A stretch of 64,000 nt of DNA from assembly GCA_904066235.2 (NCBI GenBank), contig CAJFCV020000002.1, forward strand, positions 6,820,001-6,884,000. The letters run 5' to 3'. A program made the translations under genes and the position numbers. Position 1 is the first letter of the stretch. Every line of letters starts with the position of its first letter. Shown here one piece after another: positions 21,916 to 33,500 of the stretch. The stretch is from Bursaphelenchus xylophilus. Its lineage: Eukaryota > Nematoda > Chromadorea > Rhabditida > Aphelenchoididae. The notes beneath the pieces are model-generated. The model searched no databases and had not been told where the DNA came from. It saw only the letters and a program-made list of their open reading frames with translations.

Positions 21916-24900
21916 TCAATTGATTTCTATTATTCGATCGACGAACTGATTCTCTTTATCTCTGCAAGAAACATTTAGGCTAAATTGAACACAAAAAAAA
22001 TTCTACAATCATTCCAAACACTTACTCATCCGAATCCAGTGTGCGGTCGTAAGGCTTGCTAACTATGCCCGCTGACGTCTTTTCTTCTCCTTTTGGAGTC
22101 TCGTCCAGGTAGACTACCTCGAATGTCTTATTCGGAGACGCAATAGGACTGCACAAACTGATGGCCCGCTCATTCTCAATATTTTGCATTGCAACAACTC
22201 TTCTGTTTTTGTATTTTGCAGGGAACTCCTTCAACTCGGCATCCAGTAATGGCATTCCATAACCATTTCTTTCATAAAACTCATCCTAAATAAAAATAAA
22301 AGAAAAGTGATAAAATGATTACTTCCTTGAGTACGGGGCACTCTTCAGTTAATTTGTCAATGTACTTCTTTACTTCAGATTTCACGGGCGTTCGGCTAAA
22401 GGTCTGTAAACCAATTCAAGTAAACTTACAACGGATTGTTATCATGGAGAAAGAAAACAATAGCCTCCAAGATGTATGTGTAGTCTTGTGGCAAAACATT
22501 ATTCCCTTCAATCCGTCCAAGAATCCCTTCATAATCATTCCTCTTTATAAGTTTGTCGATGCCGATGAAGGGAATATGTCGTAAGACATCAGAAGGGTTA
22601 AAATCATCAGGAACCTATGAATGAATTCTCTCCCCTAAGGCACTTACACAACAGCCTTTGACCTGCACAAAAATATTATCATCTCCTAAGGCTGTATCAA
22701 TGCCCTTCTTCTCCTTTCCATCACTTGTCCCGCACCAAATAAATTCTCTTTCCGTGATACCTTTCCTCGAATAGACTTCTTTCAAGAGATCATCCACTCT
22801 TTTGCCTTTGAAAGTTATGAAATTATCGATCCATTTCAACTTCTCATCAATTACATAACAACACTGCAAACAAACCACTACCAAAGTAAAACGAAAATAC
22901 TTTCTCTGAAAGGACTTACAACAACTTCCTCGGTCTTTGATTGCTTCTCGATTGTAGGCCCCCAATGGGAACCAAAATAAACTTTTACTGGATCGAATTC
23001 CGGAATATCAATCTTATTGGTACTCAATTCGTTGATCTTCTTCAGCCTCTTCAAATAAGAATCTCTGTAAACGATATTCCAGGCAAAAGTAAAGTAATCA
23101 GCCTTGATTCCATTGATCACGAACTGCGGAGTTGTTGATAGACGATTCTAAAATCGTATTAATTTTTTCAAACACCGTGCAAACCTACAAATAAAGGCTC
23201 GGAGAACTTGAAATTATATTTGTAGACAGATTCCCATTCAGAATCAAACACATCTCTCCTGCAGGAATCGAATGTTTTCTGACAAACATGCATGGCTATG
23301 TTCAGGAGATCATTTTCATCGACTTCTTTGTTTTTTGAGATACGGTTCATGAATGTTTTGGGATCTTTGACAACGGATAATATCTCCGTTTTAGTCATCT
23401 TCAGTTGCGCGGGCATAACGGACCATTCTCTTTTGGGACGTCCATCCTAAATTTCAATAATTTTTACTTCCTCCGCACGGCATTCTGTACGTTCTGTCCG
23501 TTACAAGACTCTTAAAACTATCTTACCGATCCGGTATGGACGTGAGCAAATATCTCCGTGAGTGTCTCCACTGAATCCAATGGTTCCAATTTGGTAAACT
23601 GTCCATTCTGAACGTAGAAAAGGCCATGAATATCCTTCCAACTCAATTCGTATTCTTTTTCAAGGATCTTCGTGATTCTTCCGGCATTAGAATCAGTATC
23701 ATCGAAGTTGAATTCAGACAAATATTCGCAATTCTCATCAATCAAAATGCATTTACTGCCAGTTTTCTACAAAATCCAATTTCTTCAGAACACGCTTACC
23801 TTTAAACTCATGAAGTATTGTAGTTCAGGATGCACAAGACTGTCAACATCATCTATCGCAACCAAATTATCTCCATCAAAGTAACAAAAATCCGTCATAT
23901 GTTCGATATCATACGCTTCTTTTTTGAGAACAATTTGAATTAAATCCCCGACATCCACGACTTCCACAACCGGAACCATCACCATTCGTTCGACATAATT
24001 GGGTAGTCGGAGGTGAACAATACAATCAACAGTTTGTATCGCCTTGGCCAAATGTTTTAACATGTACTTGGGGAAAGATAAATGGTAATATTCTATCAGC
24101 TTAGCACGACGTTTTTGGTCTTCCTTCTTCTTCATCTGGGCCACCTTTTCTACAATATAATCTAGTTTGTCATCCTCCAAGTGCAAAGTCCATTCCGCCT
24201 AAAATAATAAGTCAAAAATAGGACGTATATTTAAAAACTCTGGAAGTTCATGTAGATATAAAATCAAACACATTTGTCTCCGGAAAATTAGCTAATAGCC
24301 AGAAAACATACATTACATGTTCTTGTAAGCCAATCCAAATAATTTATTATTTGTCCTCGTGTCAAGCAATCCCTTAAATAATACGCAAAGTTAAGTAAAA
24401 ATTGACTTACTTTGGTTTAAACAATGAAAAAGGCGCAAAGAATGTGGTAAAAAAAGATTCGGAGTCCTCCTCGGGTAACTGATCGATACTATTCAAATTC
24501 TTAATTAAAGTAGCCTTGCCTGGCACCTGTTCCGGAATCCGATGATCTCTTAGAGCCTCCAAAGGAATATTATCACTCTTATATAACGACAACTCTATCT
24601 GAAAATAATAGATATCAGTGTAAATTTAAGGAATAAAACCTGCATCAGGTGCAACCACACATAAAACGGTCGTGTCTTCCAATTCGTTGCAGTCTTCCCA
24701 ATCCAGGTCTCTCATCTCGTCTGAATCCACCCTCACAAACTCCAATATCATTTCCGGGCTGATGTTAGATGAAATAAATTTTTTGATCAAATCTTTTGGA
24801 GATTTTGACTTGTAAGTAAAACGGCGATGCACGTCAAAACTTGGTGTGAGAAGTAAGACCTTCACCTCCTAAACTATGCAATAATCGCCCTTAACAAAAA

Positions 24901-25170
24901 AATTTCAAAACATACTTCTTTCCGTTCGATTAAAACTTCGATGGCGTAGATGTTCTGCACCGCCAAGTACAAAATTTGGTCCGACGGGTTGATCCTTACA
25001 AGTTTATCCTCGCTCCAACACCTGATCTCGAGAATATCATCCGGTTTCAATGATTTGAAAACCCGTGAAGCTGCATCAACGATAACATCGGCTACAAGGG
25101 GACCTTTGTAAGAAGTAGTCTGGTTCAATATGTAACCATTATGGGTGGAGAAGAAGACAGTCATACCCAT
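21916..25170 (-). CDS. multi-module protein with repeated beta-grasp-like units and a shared C-terminal domain
   Basis: About 13 exons from the ATG at 25170; main ones are 25170-24916, 24868-24640, ~24594-24411, 24372-24312, 24198-23800, 23766-23527, 23446-23189, 23147-22920, 22863-22648, 22614-22430, 22395-22323 and 22285-22023. The stop is either in that last exon or, if GA|GTAAGT is used, at 21916. At least five units of ~75-80 residues start with a beta strand ('MTVFFSTHNGY', 'VKVLLLTPSFDVHRRF', 'KCILIDENCEYL', 'CCYVIDEKLKWIDNF') and end with another ('IFVQVKGC'), as in ubiquitin/PB1-type folds. The last 100 residues ('FRTPVKSEVKKYIDKL', 'FYERNGYGMPLLDAELK', 'NRR') match the end of the gene at 45690-49119, including an intron at the same place. 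Function unknown; the exon 2-3 junction is uncertain. Confidence 0.7.
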
Positions 25171-25424
25171 CTTCTAAAAAAGAGACATCAGATTTTAAAA
25201 GGAACTAACTTTCTCCTCGGGGATTTTTTTGAAATAAAAAATGGCGCCAAAAATAAGCGGAAGGAGGCTAACAAAAGTCAGCTCCCTTCGGGAACCAATT
25301 ACAATGTCTAAATGAGGCATAAATCGGATATTCTAAATAAAAACAATGCCACACTTGGCTGCAAAAAATAAACAGAAAACAACAGGTCCAAATGGCTGGC
25401 CAAACCGTTTACGCGTTTACTAAT

Positions 25425-25672
25425 GCAACTTTTTTGTTATTTTCTTTGACCAGCCAATGAGTTGAAATCACAACCAGATTTTTCAATTGCTAGCCAAAAG
25501 CCTGGATCGCTAGCCAAAGTGTCAGAGGACTTTGAAATCTCGAAATAAGCTAGCCGAAAAGGATTTTGACGCTTTGGCTAGCCGATCCTGGTTTTTGGCT
25601 AGCCATTAAAAAATTTAGTTAGTTGTGACTTCAACTCTTTGGTTGGCTGGTCAAAGAATTTTGTTACAATGG
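25425..25672. repeat. inverted repeat with GGCTAGCC motifs
   Basis: TTCTTTGACCAGCCAA and GCTAGCCAAAAGCC on the left match, inverted, GGCTAGCC and TTGGCTGGTCAAAGAA on the right, spaced symmetrically around about 25550. Fragments of the same motif family occur at 11.34-11.40 kb and 54.66-54.72 kb. Likely a MITE family. Confidence 0.65.
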
Positions 25673-25742
25673 CTATACATAATATTATTGGAACAGTGCC
25701 CGATCTGCCCCAAATGAAATCTGCCCCGAAGTAGTCAATTTA

Positions 25743-26439
25743 CAGGGTGCGGCAATTTTTCGGCCGGATTTTAATTGGCCATAACTTTTTTAGTTTCTGG
25801 GCAAATGTTAAAATTCTTTTTTTTCCCTGAATCCATAGACAACCCCATTTTGTTTAATACCAAATATGTCACACTCGTTCATTAGACCACAGTAAAAATT
25901 CGAGACAAAGAAAAAGCTCTAATTTTTATAGCTGACAATGGAATTACCCCTAGTGCGACTCTCAGATTTTCTTTAAATTTGCACATGGGCCGCACATAGG
26001 CCACACATCAATTCCTGAAAGTTTCAGCCCGCACCTTTCAGGGGCGACCAAGATATTCAACGATTCTTTGCGGTCAGGAGGGCACATGAGTGGATCACAC
26101 AGAAAAACTTTTTGGCTATATCTTCGCTAGTTTTGTGCGGAGATAGCTGATTTTTTGTGGAAACGGTATTCTCCATGGCATGAAGAGGCATGAAACTTTT
26201 TACGACAAAGTTCGTAAAAAAAGTCATTTTTTCTGGCGATTTTCAGACACGCCGAAAAAGCAGAGAAAACGACCGAAATGCCAATAACTATGAACTAGGT
26301 CCCTGTATATATAACATATTTGGTATTAAACAAAATGGGGTTGTCTGAGGATTCAGGGAAAAAAAGAATTTTAACATTCGGATAAAAACTAAAAAAGTTA
26401 TAGCCAATTCAAATCCGGCCGAAAAATTGCCGCACCCTG
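25743..26439. mobile_element. TA-flanked foldback element, CAGGGTGCGGC termini
   Basis: CAGGGTGCGGCAATTTTTCG at the left is repeated inverted at the right (ending GCCGCACCCTG) and both ends are flanked by TA. The arms are about 130 bp, through 'GTTAAAATTCTTTTTTTCCC' and 'CCCATTTTGTTTAATACC'. The core shows no ORF. A short CCACCCTGTA match near 45152 suggests other copies or fragments. Confidence 0.85.
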
Positions 26440-28557
26440 TATCATCGAAGGGATTCAAAATTTACATTTTCTCAATTCATGCTTCGCAAAAAAAATTTGG
26501 ACGGAATGTCACTTCGACGATATTTCCAATGACTATTGACTAATAATTGATAAATAAATGTCCAAAAAAATGTTGAAAATTTTTCTTATGAGAACAGATC
26601 TAGAAGTTTAGAATTTCTGATATTTATGTATATTTTTTGATTTTTTTGTTTTCGGTGTTTGGAAATGTTATAGGTAGATTGTCACCTCGGAAGGCAAAAA
26701 TTAATCAAGAAGACAAACATTTACTTGTTTAGGATCAAGGCCATCCATTCCTGATGCTGCTTTCGTTTTCCGGAAATATTTGGACAAATATTATATGCCG
26801 TTCCGTGAGGTAGGAGGGACCGGCGAGGACGTCTGACGAATAATTTTATTCATGGATTTTTGTAATCCTCACTTCGAACACCTGGTGAACACATGGGTGG
26901 GGAGAGCGGGAAGGAGGAGCAATCTGATGGAAGGTAGAAATTTGAATAATCGCTTCGACCACCCGATCTACATGTGTTCATACACTGGGTCACTCTCCTT
27001 GGATTTGAGATCATTATGAGGTTTTATGAAGGGCTCTCTCCGGGAGTCCAGTTTATGTTGTTATAGGTGGTCGTATTAAAGCAGTGTTTTAAGCATCGGA
27101 TTTAGAGAGGATCTCAGGTCTTCGATATCGCCAAACTACTCTTGATCAAAGGTAATTCTTTCGTCAGAATCTTCTCCGACCTCGACCACCTTTGGGCCAA
27201 TGTTCCGTGACCCATTGTTTTTGAGTATTTCGGAATTGGCTGACCCTGAACTCAATCGAAGCGCCCACAAGGATTGGTTAATTCCGAAATGGGATCTGGT
27301 CTCGATTCGCTGATTTTATGACTCAGCTTCTTTGGTTTTCGAATAAGCTGAGGCCGGTTATGGATTGTTCTCTTTGATTTTATGTGTTGAAAGGTTGTTT
27401 ACATCCATATAGAACGACTTCTTTTGTTGAGATTGCAATTAGTAATCAGATTGGATTAGATTCTTGTTTACGTAATCGCGTAACTTCTTTCTTCCGTCTG
27501 TTTAGATCCGGTCTGAACGTCCGGATCTACAGTAACGGAGGGTCAGACCTAATGAATGAGGTAAACTCTTCCAGAACGACCTTCTGGACCGTTTTCTTTT
27601 GGTTGATCCGCGGGAAACATCCGGTTCGCTCTCCTTAAAGATGCCGACTCACAGGACACGCTGATTGTTTTTAATGAATGGAGATCCAGTGATCGTTGTA
27701 GAGCTTCCATCTTATCAACTTTCTTTTCTTATTTACCCGAATTGGGATCGGTTCTTTCTTTTGCTTTGTTCTCTTCGGGTAATCGTAATAGAATGTGATT
27801 TCTGTGGCCCCAAATGGTCAAAATTTTTGATTTTTTAAAATTATTTGCAATTTATTGCCTAAAATCTTTAATTTTATTTTTGGGGTTTGTAGTGCAACTC
27901 TTGGCAACATTAACATAAAGTTATTTTTAGAATCATCCCAAAAGGTAATTGTTGTTTTTTTCGTTTAGTTCCCGCATTTTTAAAAATTTTGTTACCTAAA
28001 ATCTTTTGTTTTTGCCGTTACTTTCCTCAAACATTTTGCCTCTAATTGTTATATTTTCCTCGAATTTGATATGCTAATATCCCTCATTGACTTGGTGTCT
28101 TATTAATTCGTTTATCTTTTAACTATTTTCTCCACGTAAATTTTTTATAAATATGTCTGTCATTTACATGTTGCATGTGGTTGGATACGAAATCCCAGAC
28201 AGTGTTAATGGCCCGCCTACCTTCTTGTCTTTTTATCTGATAGGAAAGATGGTTTCCAAACTGATCCCATCCCAGAGTCGGCGCGACCGCAAAAAGTCAT
28301 TAAGGATCTGGGGACAAAACAAACTCGGACCGTCTTGAGCGGCCCGTTTCCTTCTTTCTGGCCACAAAAACTTTTGTTGCAACTTTTGTGCCCCTTCTGT
28401 AGATTCTTGGGATCTGCTTTTGAGGATTTCCGGATATCCTTTTTTGAATAAAACCTTTTTTATTTTTATTTGGATGTTCTGAATGAGCGGGAGTCTTTCG
28501 ATGGGTCGTTAGATCGTGTGGTTACTGTAATTCCCAATTCCGTTTATATTTCTTTAG
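26440..28557. other. 2.1 kb upstream of the EGF-ligand exons
   Basis: Should contain the missing 5' exon(s), including a signal peptide, of the EGF-type gene. I could not pick one with confidence: ORFs at 27384 and 28153 lack leader-like starts and good donors in the right phase. Confidence 0.3.
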
Positions 28558-29875
28558 ATGGGAACGGAGGATTCAGAAGGCTTGCTAGAACGAATACGGA
28601 AGTTGATTCAGACTCAACGTCCGAGAGATGGTGAGGAGGAGAAGGCAATCACAAGGACAGGTAAGGGAAAACTCAGCTTTTAATTCCTAAATTATCTTAG
28701 GACCTCTTCACAGTCGAATCACACCCTACAGCAGGAAGCCCAAGCAGAAAAGTGATTATTCTGTCCATGATTCGGAACTTCCGAGTACATCGGTCCAGCT
28801 TCCTAACACATCCAGGACTCCGATCCTAACGACAAAAGCAGATGGGGATTTACCTCCGTATCTAATGCAATGTCCTGAGCCCTACAATCTACACTACTGT
28901 TACAATGACGGGGATTGTGTCACGTATCGGTGAGTTGTTTTACGTACTTGATGATTGGGTAGGAATTTTCTCTAGATTACGCAATTTAATGGGTTGTTTT
29001 GGGAAGATTCGGATAGGCTTCTACTCATCGGAATTAGTGTTTTCGACAGTAAGGTCGCTTTGTCAGTGTTTGACCCTTAAAAAGTTACTTTTTTCAGCTC
29101 CACCAACCACATAAATGATATGTTCTGTCGCTGTGAACTCGGCTTTCATGGAGAACGATGTGAGTATTCGTTTAACGGGGAGTTGTATGGTCATGATCTT
29201 TTCGTCGCGAATCCAGAAAGTATGGATCATGAGATGGAAGTGGAGATGGACGTGGAGATCGGCGAGAACCGCGTGAATGCCCCTGTCTCCTTGATATCCG
29301 GTGCAGCAGCGTCTTCATTGGTGATGTTGTCGGTGTTATTGGTGGTGCTGGGCATTCTGGCTCTCCTTCTTCTTTGTTTTTTCTGTTTCCGACGGTATGT
29401 TTTGTATATCTTTGGATTGTTTTGTTTCCCGTGTCATCTCATGACCTCATGAGATGTCGAGACATTCCATTTACAACCCTCCGAACCCTTTTTTATGCAA
29501 ATTATGAATGACGTTGAGTCCAACGCAATTCCGCGCAAGCCGCAGATTTGAATTAACGGCGTTTTGTTTTGGAAAACATGTCAGTGGTCTTTTTATAGCC
29601 CATCTGCGCTCTTCGGATACAAAAGAATATGATTTTTTGACTTCAGGAGAACTGAAAATCAACATTCCGAGATATTTTCAAGCGAGGGCGAAGAAACTAC
29701 TACAGTATCCAGTCTGCCATCTACAGTACTCTCAACCATCGCCTACAGTAACCCGCCTTTTCTACAACCGATAGACGACTGCCGAATATATCGAAGTACT
29801 GTGGACGCGGATACTCTAACATCCGACAGTGACTCGACACCCGGCAACTCTCCCATCAAACCGTTGGTTCGGTAG
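28558..29875 (+). CDS. lin-3: EGF-family ligand precursor, LIN-3-like (5' exon not located)
   Basis: Exons 28558-28660, 28701-28929, 29098-29394 and 29647-29875, phases all consistent, about 285 residues. A polar pro-region leads to one EGF domain, C-x8-C-x5-C-x13-C-x-C-x8-C ('CPEPYNLHYCYNDGDC' then 'FCRCELGFHGERC'), split by an intron between Cys3 and Cys4. Then come an acidic juxtamembrane stalk, one transmembrane helix (SSLVMLSVLLVVLGILALLL) and a Ser/Thr-rich cytoplasmic tail. A single EGF unit beside a single TM is the layout of EGFR ligands; in nematodes LIN-3 is the EGFR (LET-23) ligand. The first exon starts with ATG immediately after an acceptor (TTCTTTAG-type), and no signal peptide is encoded there, so an upstream exon is expected. 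Confidence 0.8.
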
Positions 29876-30598
29876 CACTGAAGATACGACGGTCTTCCCA
29901 CTAATCTCACATAAATGTAATCTCACACCTTAGGGCATTATTTCCTGTGTCTAATGTTTCTAATCTATTTTGTTGATCTAACTGTTGTTAATGTTAATGT
30001 AGGATTCCGTTTGTTGTCATAATGACAGATGGCACAGCTTTCCTCTTTCTGTAGGATATATTTTATAACAACTCCTAGTACTAGATTATTATTTCATACC
30101 GTATTTGGACATTTTATATTGATTATCATGGTATATCATCTCATATTATTTTATAGCCTTTCATTTTTATATTTTCTCAATTTTAATGAAATCCAGGTCT
30201 ATGAAACGAGTATTTTGTAGAATTAATTGAATAAATGAGCAATAAAAAGGGGATTTCTTTCGTGTTTGAGATCAAAATGTAACTTGTAAGAAAGGATTAT
30301 AATTGAATGGAATAGTACAAAGGAGTCATTAATTATGTCCAAATCGATTATTCAAATCTCGGAAAGACACGGAAGGTCTGGATTTAGCGCCCAGATAAAG
30401 GGATAAAATATTTTGGAAACCTTGGTATTAATTCGAGACCCCTCGAGCCATTTGTTTCTTCAGGTTTCACGACTTTATCTAACAAGGATAACTTTAACTG
30501 TCCATGAGTAATCTCTTTATCGAGTAGTCGCTAGTTTTATTTACTAGATCCATCGTTAAACTACAGTAATCTCAGCTTGATTCTATAAGGGATTAGTC
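29876..30598. other. intergenic between EGF ligand and guanylate cyclase
   Basis: AT-rich, with AATAAA near 30229. No other feature. Confidence 0.35.
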
Positions 30599-33500
30599 AT
30601 GGTAAGGGTGAAGGATACGGTCGTTAAATATATTTTAGTTTGGAGTTATCCATGAGTGCATAAAACAACTGTTTATTTCGTTACGGAACGAGGATGCGTA
30701 CAAAGAAGTACTGTAAGTCTGTTATTGCCTTCTCTTACAAGGGAAGTCACTTTTTTCGCAGATCGATCCATACTGGTGACCTAGTGGACTGTGAAGGCCT
30801 CAGGCTGTGTAAGAAGAATCTGGCGTCCAAAAGTGTTTACGGGCCCTGAGGGCAGAGTTATGGCTCATAAAAGTTCGCGCAAAAAAGGTTCCGAAAAGAC
30901 CCTCCAAAAAAACGGGATTGGAGAAGTGAGCTTCGGTAGCAGAGTGGTTCGCAGATTTTTCTTTTGTCTGGAAGGGCTAGGGTTCGATTCCTCTTCCCGG
31001 CAATAACTAAAAATAATATTGTAAGAGTAGCGTAAGTTACAAAAAAAATTGTTTTGAAACATTTTTTGAAAAATTTTATTATCCTGTCGTTAAAATTTGG
31101 GGAAGTCGTTGTGAGCTTGGACACAGTGAGGGATGCGAGGGCATTTTTCCGCCGAGGATCGCATTCAATTTCTGGAATAATGCGGCGATTACGGTGGATG
31201 AAGACGCCGTATCATTGGAGAAAACTGCGGGAACTTTGGCGTAAAGGTAGGACTGGGATTCTCAATATGTATCTCTCTGATGTTTTAGAAGACGCCCTTG
31301 GTGATCATGATATCATGCTGAAGCGTTTGAGTCAAACGCTTGCTGTCTGGACAGATGATAAATTTAGCGACGATATGAACAAAATCGTCATTTTTTTAAC
31401 GACTTAATAATAATTTTAAAAAAAATTTTTTAAATATTTTTTTTGTTACTTACGCTACTCTTACAATATTATTTTTATTTATTGCCGGGAAGAGGAATCG
31501 AACCCTGACCCTTCCAGACAAAAGAAAAATCTGCGAACCACTCTGCTACCGAAGCTCACTTCTCCAATCCCGTTTTTTTGGAGGGTCTTTTCGGAACCTT
31601 TTTTGCGCGAACTTTTATGAGCCATAACTCTGCCCTCAGGGCCCGTAAACACTTTTGGACGCCAGATTCTTCTTACACAGCCTGAGGCCTTCACTGTCCA
31701 CTAGGTCACCAGTATGGATCGATCTGCGAAAAAAGTGACTTCCCTTGTTAGCAAAATTTAGAGCCCAAGCAGGCTTCGAAATGGGCAAAGAGAACATGTT
31801 TTTCCATTATTACGAAGACTCTGACAGTATGGCCATTGTGGACAACATTTGTTTGTATACAAGTAAGACGACTTGTGTTTGATAATTTGATTAAAGAATT
31901 GACTCGAGAAGAAGTCTGGGAATCTTTTGGAGTTTTCTTTGTGGGATGGATAATGGATCAAGGATGGGATGGGCTTTTGAGGACTCTCAGTCCAGATCTC
32001 AAGGGATTTGTGAATAATCTGGACTCCTTGCATTACTTTATAGACCACGTTGTCTATAAGGCGAGTCTTAAAGGGCCCTCATTCAGATGTGAGGTCAACA
32101 AAGACGATTCCATCACTCTGCATTACTTTTCTGAGAGATCCGGCCTTTATCCGATTGTGAAAGGTACTTGTTATTACATTTGGGCCTTGGATATTCGGGG
32201 CCCATCAGAGCAAGCATTTAGTATCAAGTAATACTGGCTACATGCTGATGTAGGAAAATCACTTTTAGTAATATCTAAGCCAAGATCACTCGAAGAGCGA
32301 GCATATGGTAAATTATGCCATTACAGTCACTTTTTCATCCCGAGAGGCAGCAGATAGAAAAATCCTTATAACGGCAAAACAAGTGTCGATCATTTTGTCT
32401 GAAACTTTAAAAACAGATTTTTGGAAGTATTACATGTATGCACAACCGCCCACATTGCTCTCGTACTGTTACAGCCCGCAGGGCAAGCAAATATATTTGT
32501 CCAGATTTTACTGGAGCACCCTGTACATATTGGGCCAATACCCGGTCTGCTCCTGACGTAAGATAAATTTTATAGTTTATCTCAATCTTATAGGATTTAC
32601 ACTTTACAATTATGTACAATTTACAATTTTAACATCAGTTATTATACATACTATTACAAGCTGATGGGCGCTGAATGTCCAGGGCCCGACTGTCTGTGTG
32701 CATGCACTGTGTAATCAGTTGGTATTTAATTTATGATTTAGGAATCATAAAAGAAATCGGGAAGAAGTTGTATAAACTAGATGTGAGCATCACTGTTCTC
32801 GGAAGGACTCAACGGAGCGTTCAAGTTGGACAGAAGGAACGACTAGAAGAACATGTCATCTTCTTGATCAGAGTAGATTTTTAATTCCAAGGAATGTTCA
32901 CTTTTTACAAATATTTTTTAGAGCAATTCCGTGGCTTCATTAGATTCTCGAGCCAGTTCTGCCTTAAGTAATCATGGGCTGATCGATGTGGAGGAGATTA
33001 TGAATCTGTGGACGATGAGGATCAGTCAAAAGGACTTCTGCGCTTTACAGCCCTATCATTTTGTAATGGACAGAGACTGTAGATTAGTCCAAATCGGGAA
33101 TGAATTGCTCCGTTTTTATCCTCCAGAGACTATCCAATTGGGAATGCCGATTCTGAAGTTGGTCGAGATTCAAAGACCTCAGATTCCTCTTGATTATGAC
33201 AATATCCTCAATTTTATCAATGCCGTTTTTGTTCTCCAGATACGACCCCAAAGAGGAAATGAATCTGATATATCCCATAGCAGATCCCAGTAAGCTTTAA
33301 AGCATCTTCTATCGTTTCTGTCCCATTTAACCTACTTTTTTAGAACCGACTCCAGATCTGCGGACTACGATTACTTTCGTTACGGAACCGTCATCAAATT
33401 GAAGGGTCAGATGATGCTTTTGAGCAATGGAGAACACATGATCTATCTAGGCTCTCCCTATGTCACAACCATCCCTGAATTGCTTACAAATTCCCTTCGT

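Noticed and set aside
28153..28338. Leader exon of the EGF-type ligand
   Set aside because: The ORF starts MSVIYMLHVVGYEIPDS, which is not a clear signal peptide, and no donor in the needed phase follows.
30791..31694. Twin 71-residue ORFs (30791-31006 plus strand, 31479-31694 minus strand), nearly identical
   Set aside because: They are the two arms of foldback element E1 and run through its tRNA-like module; not a gene pair.
32305..32556. 83-residue ORF in the guanylate cyclase region
   Set aside because: It lies wholly in intron 4, between exons that join in frame, and overlaps a dispersed repeat fragment.
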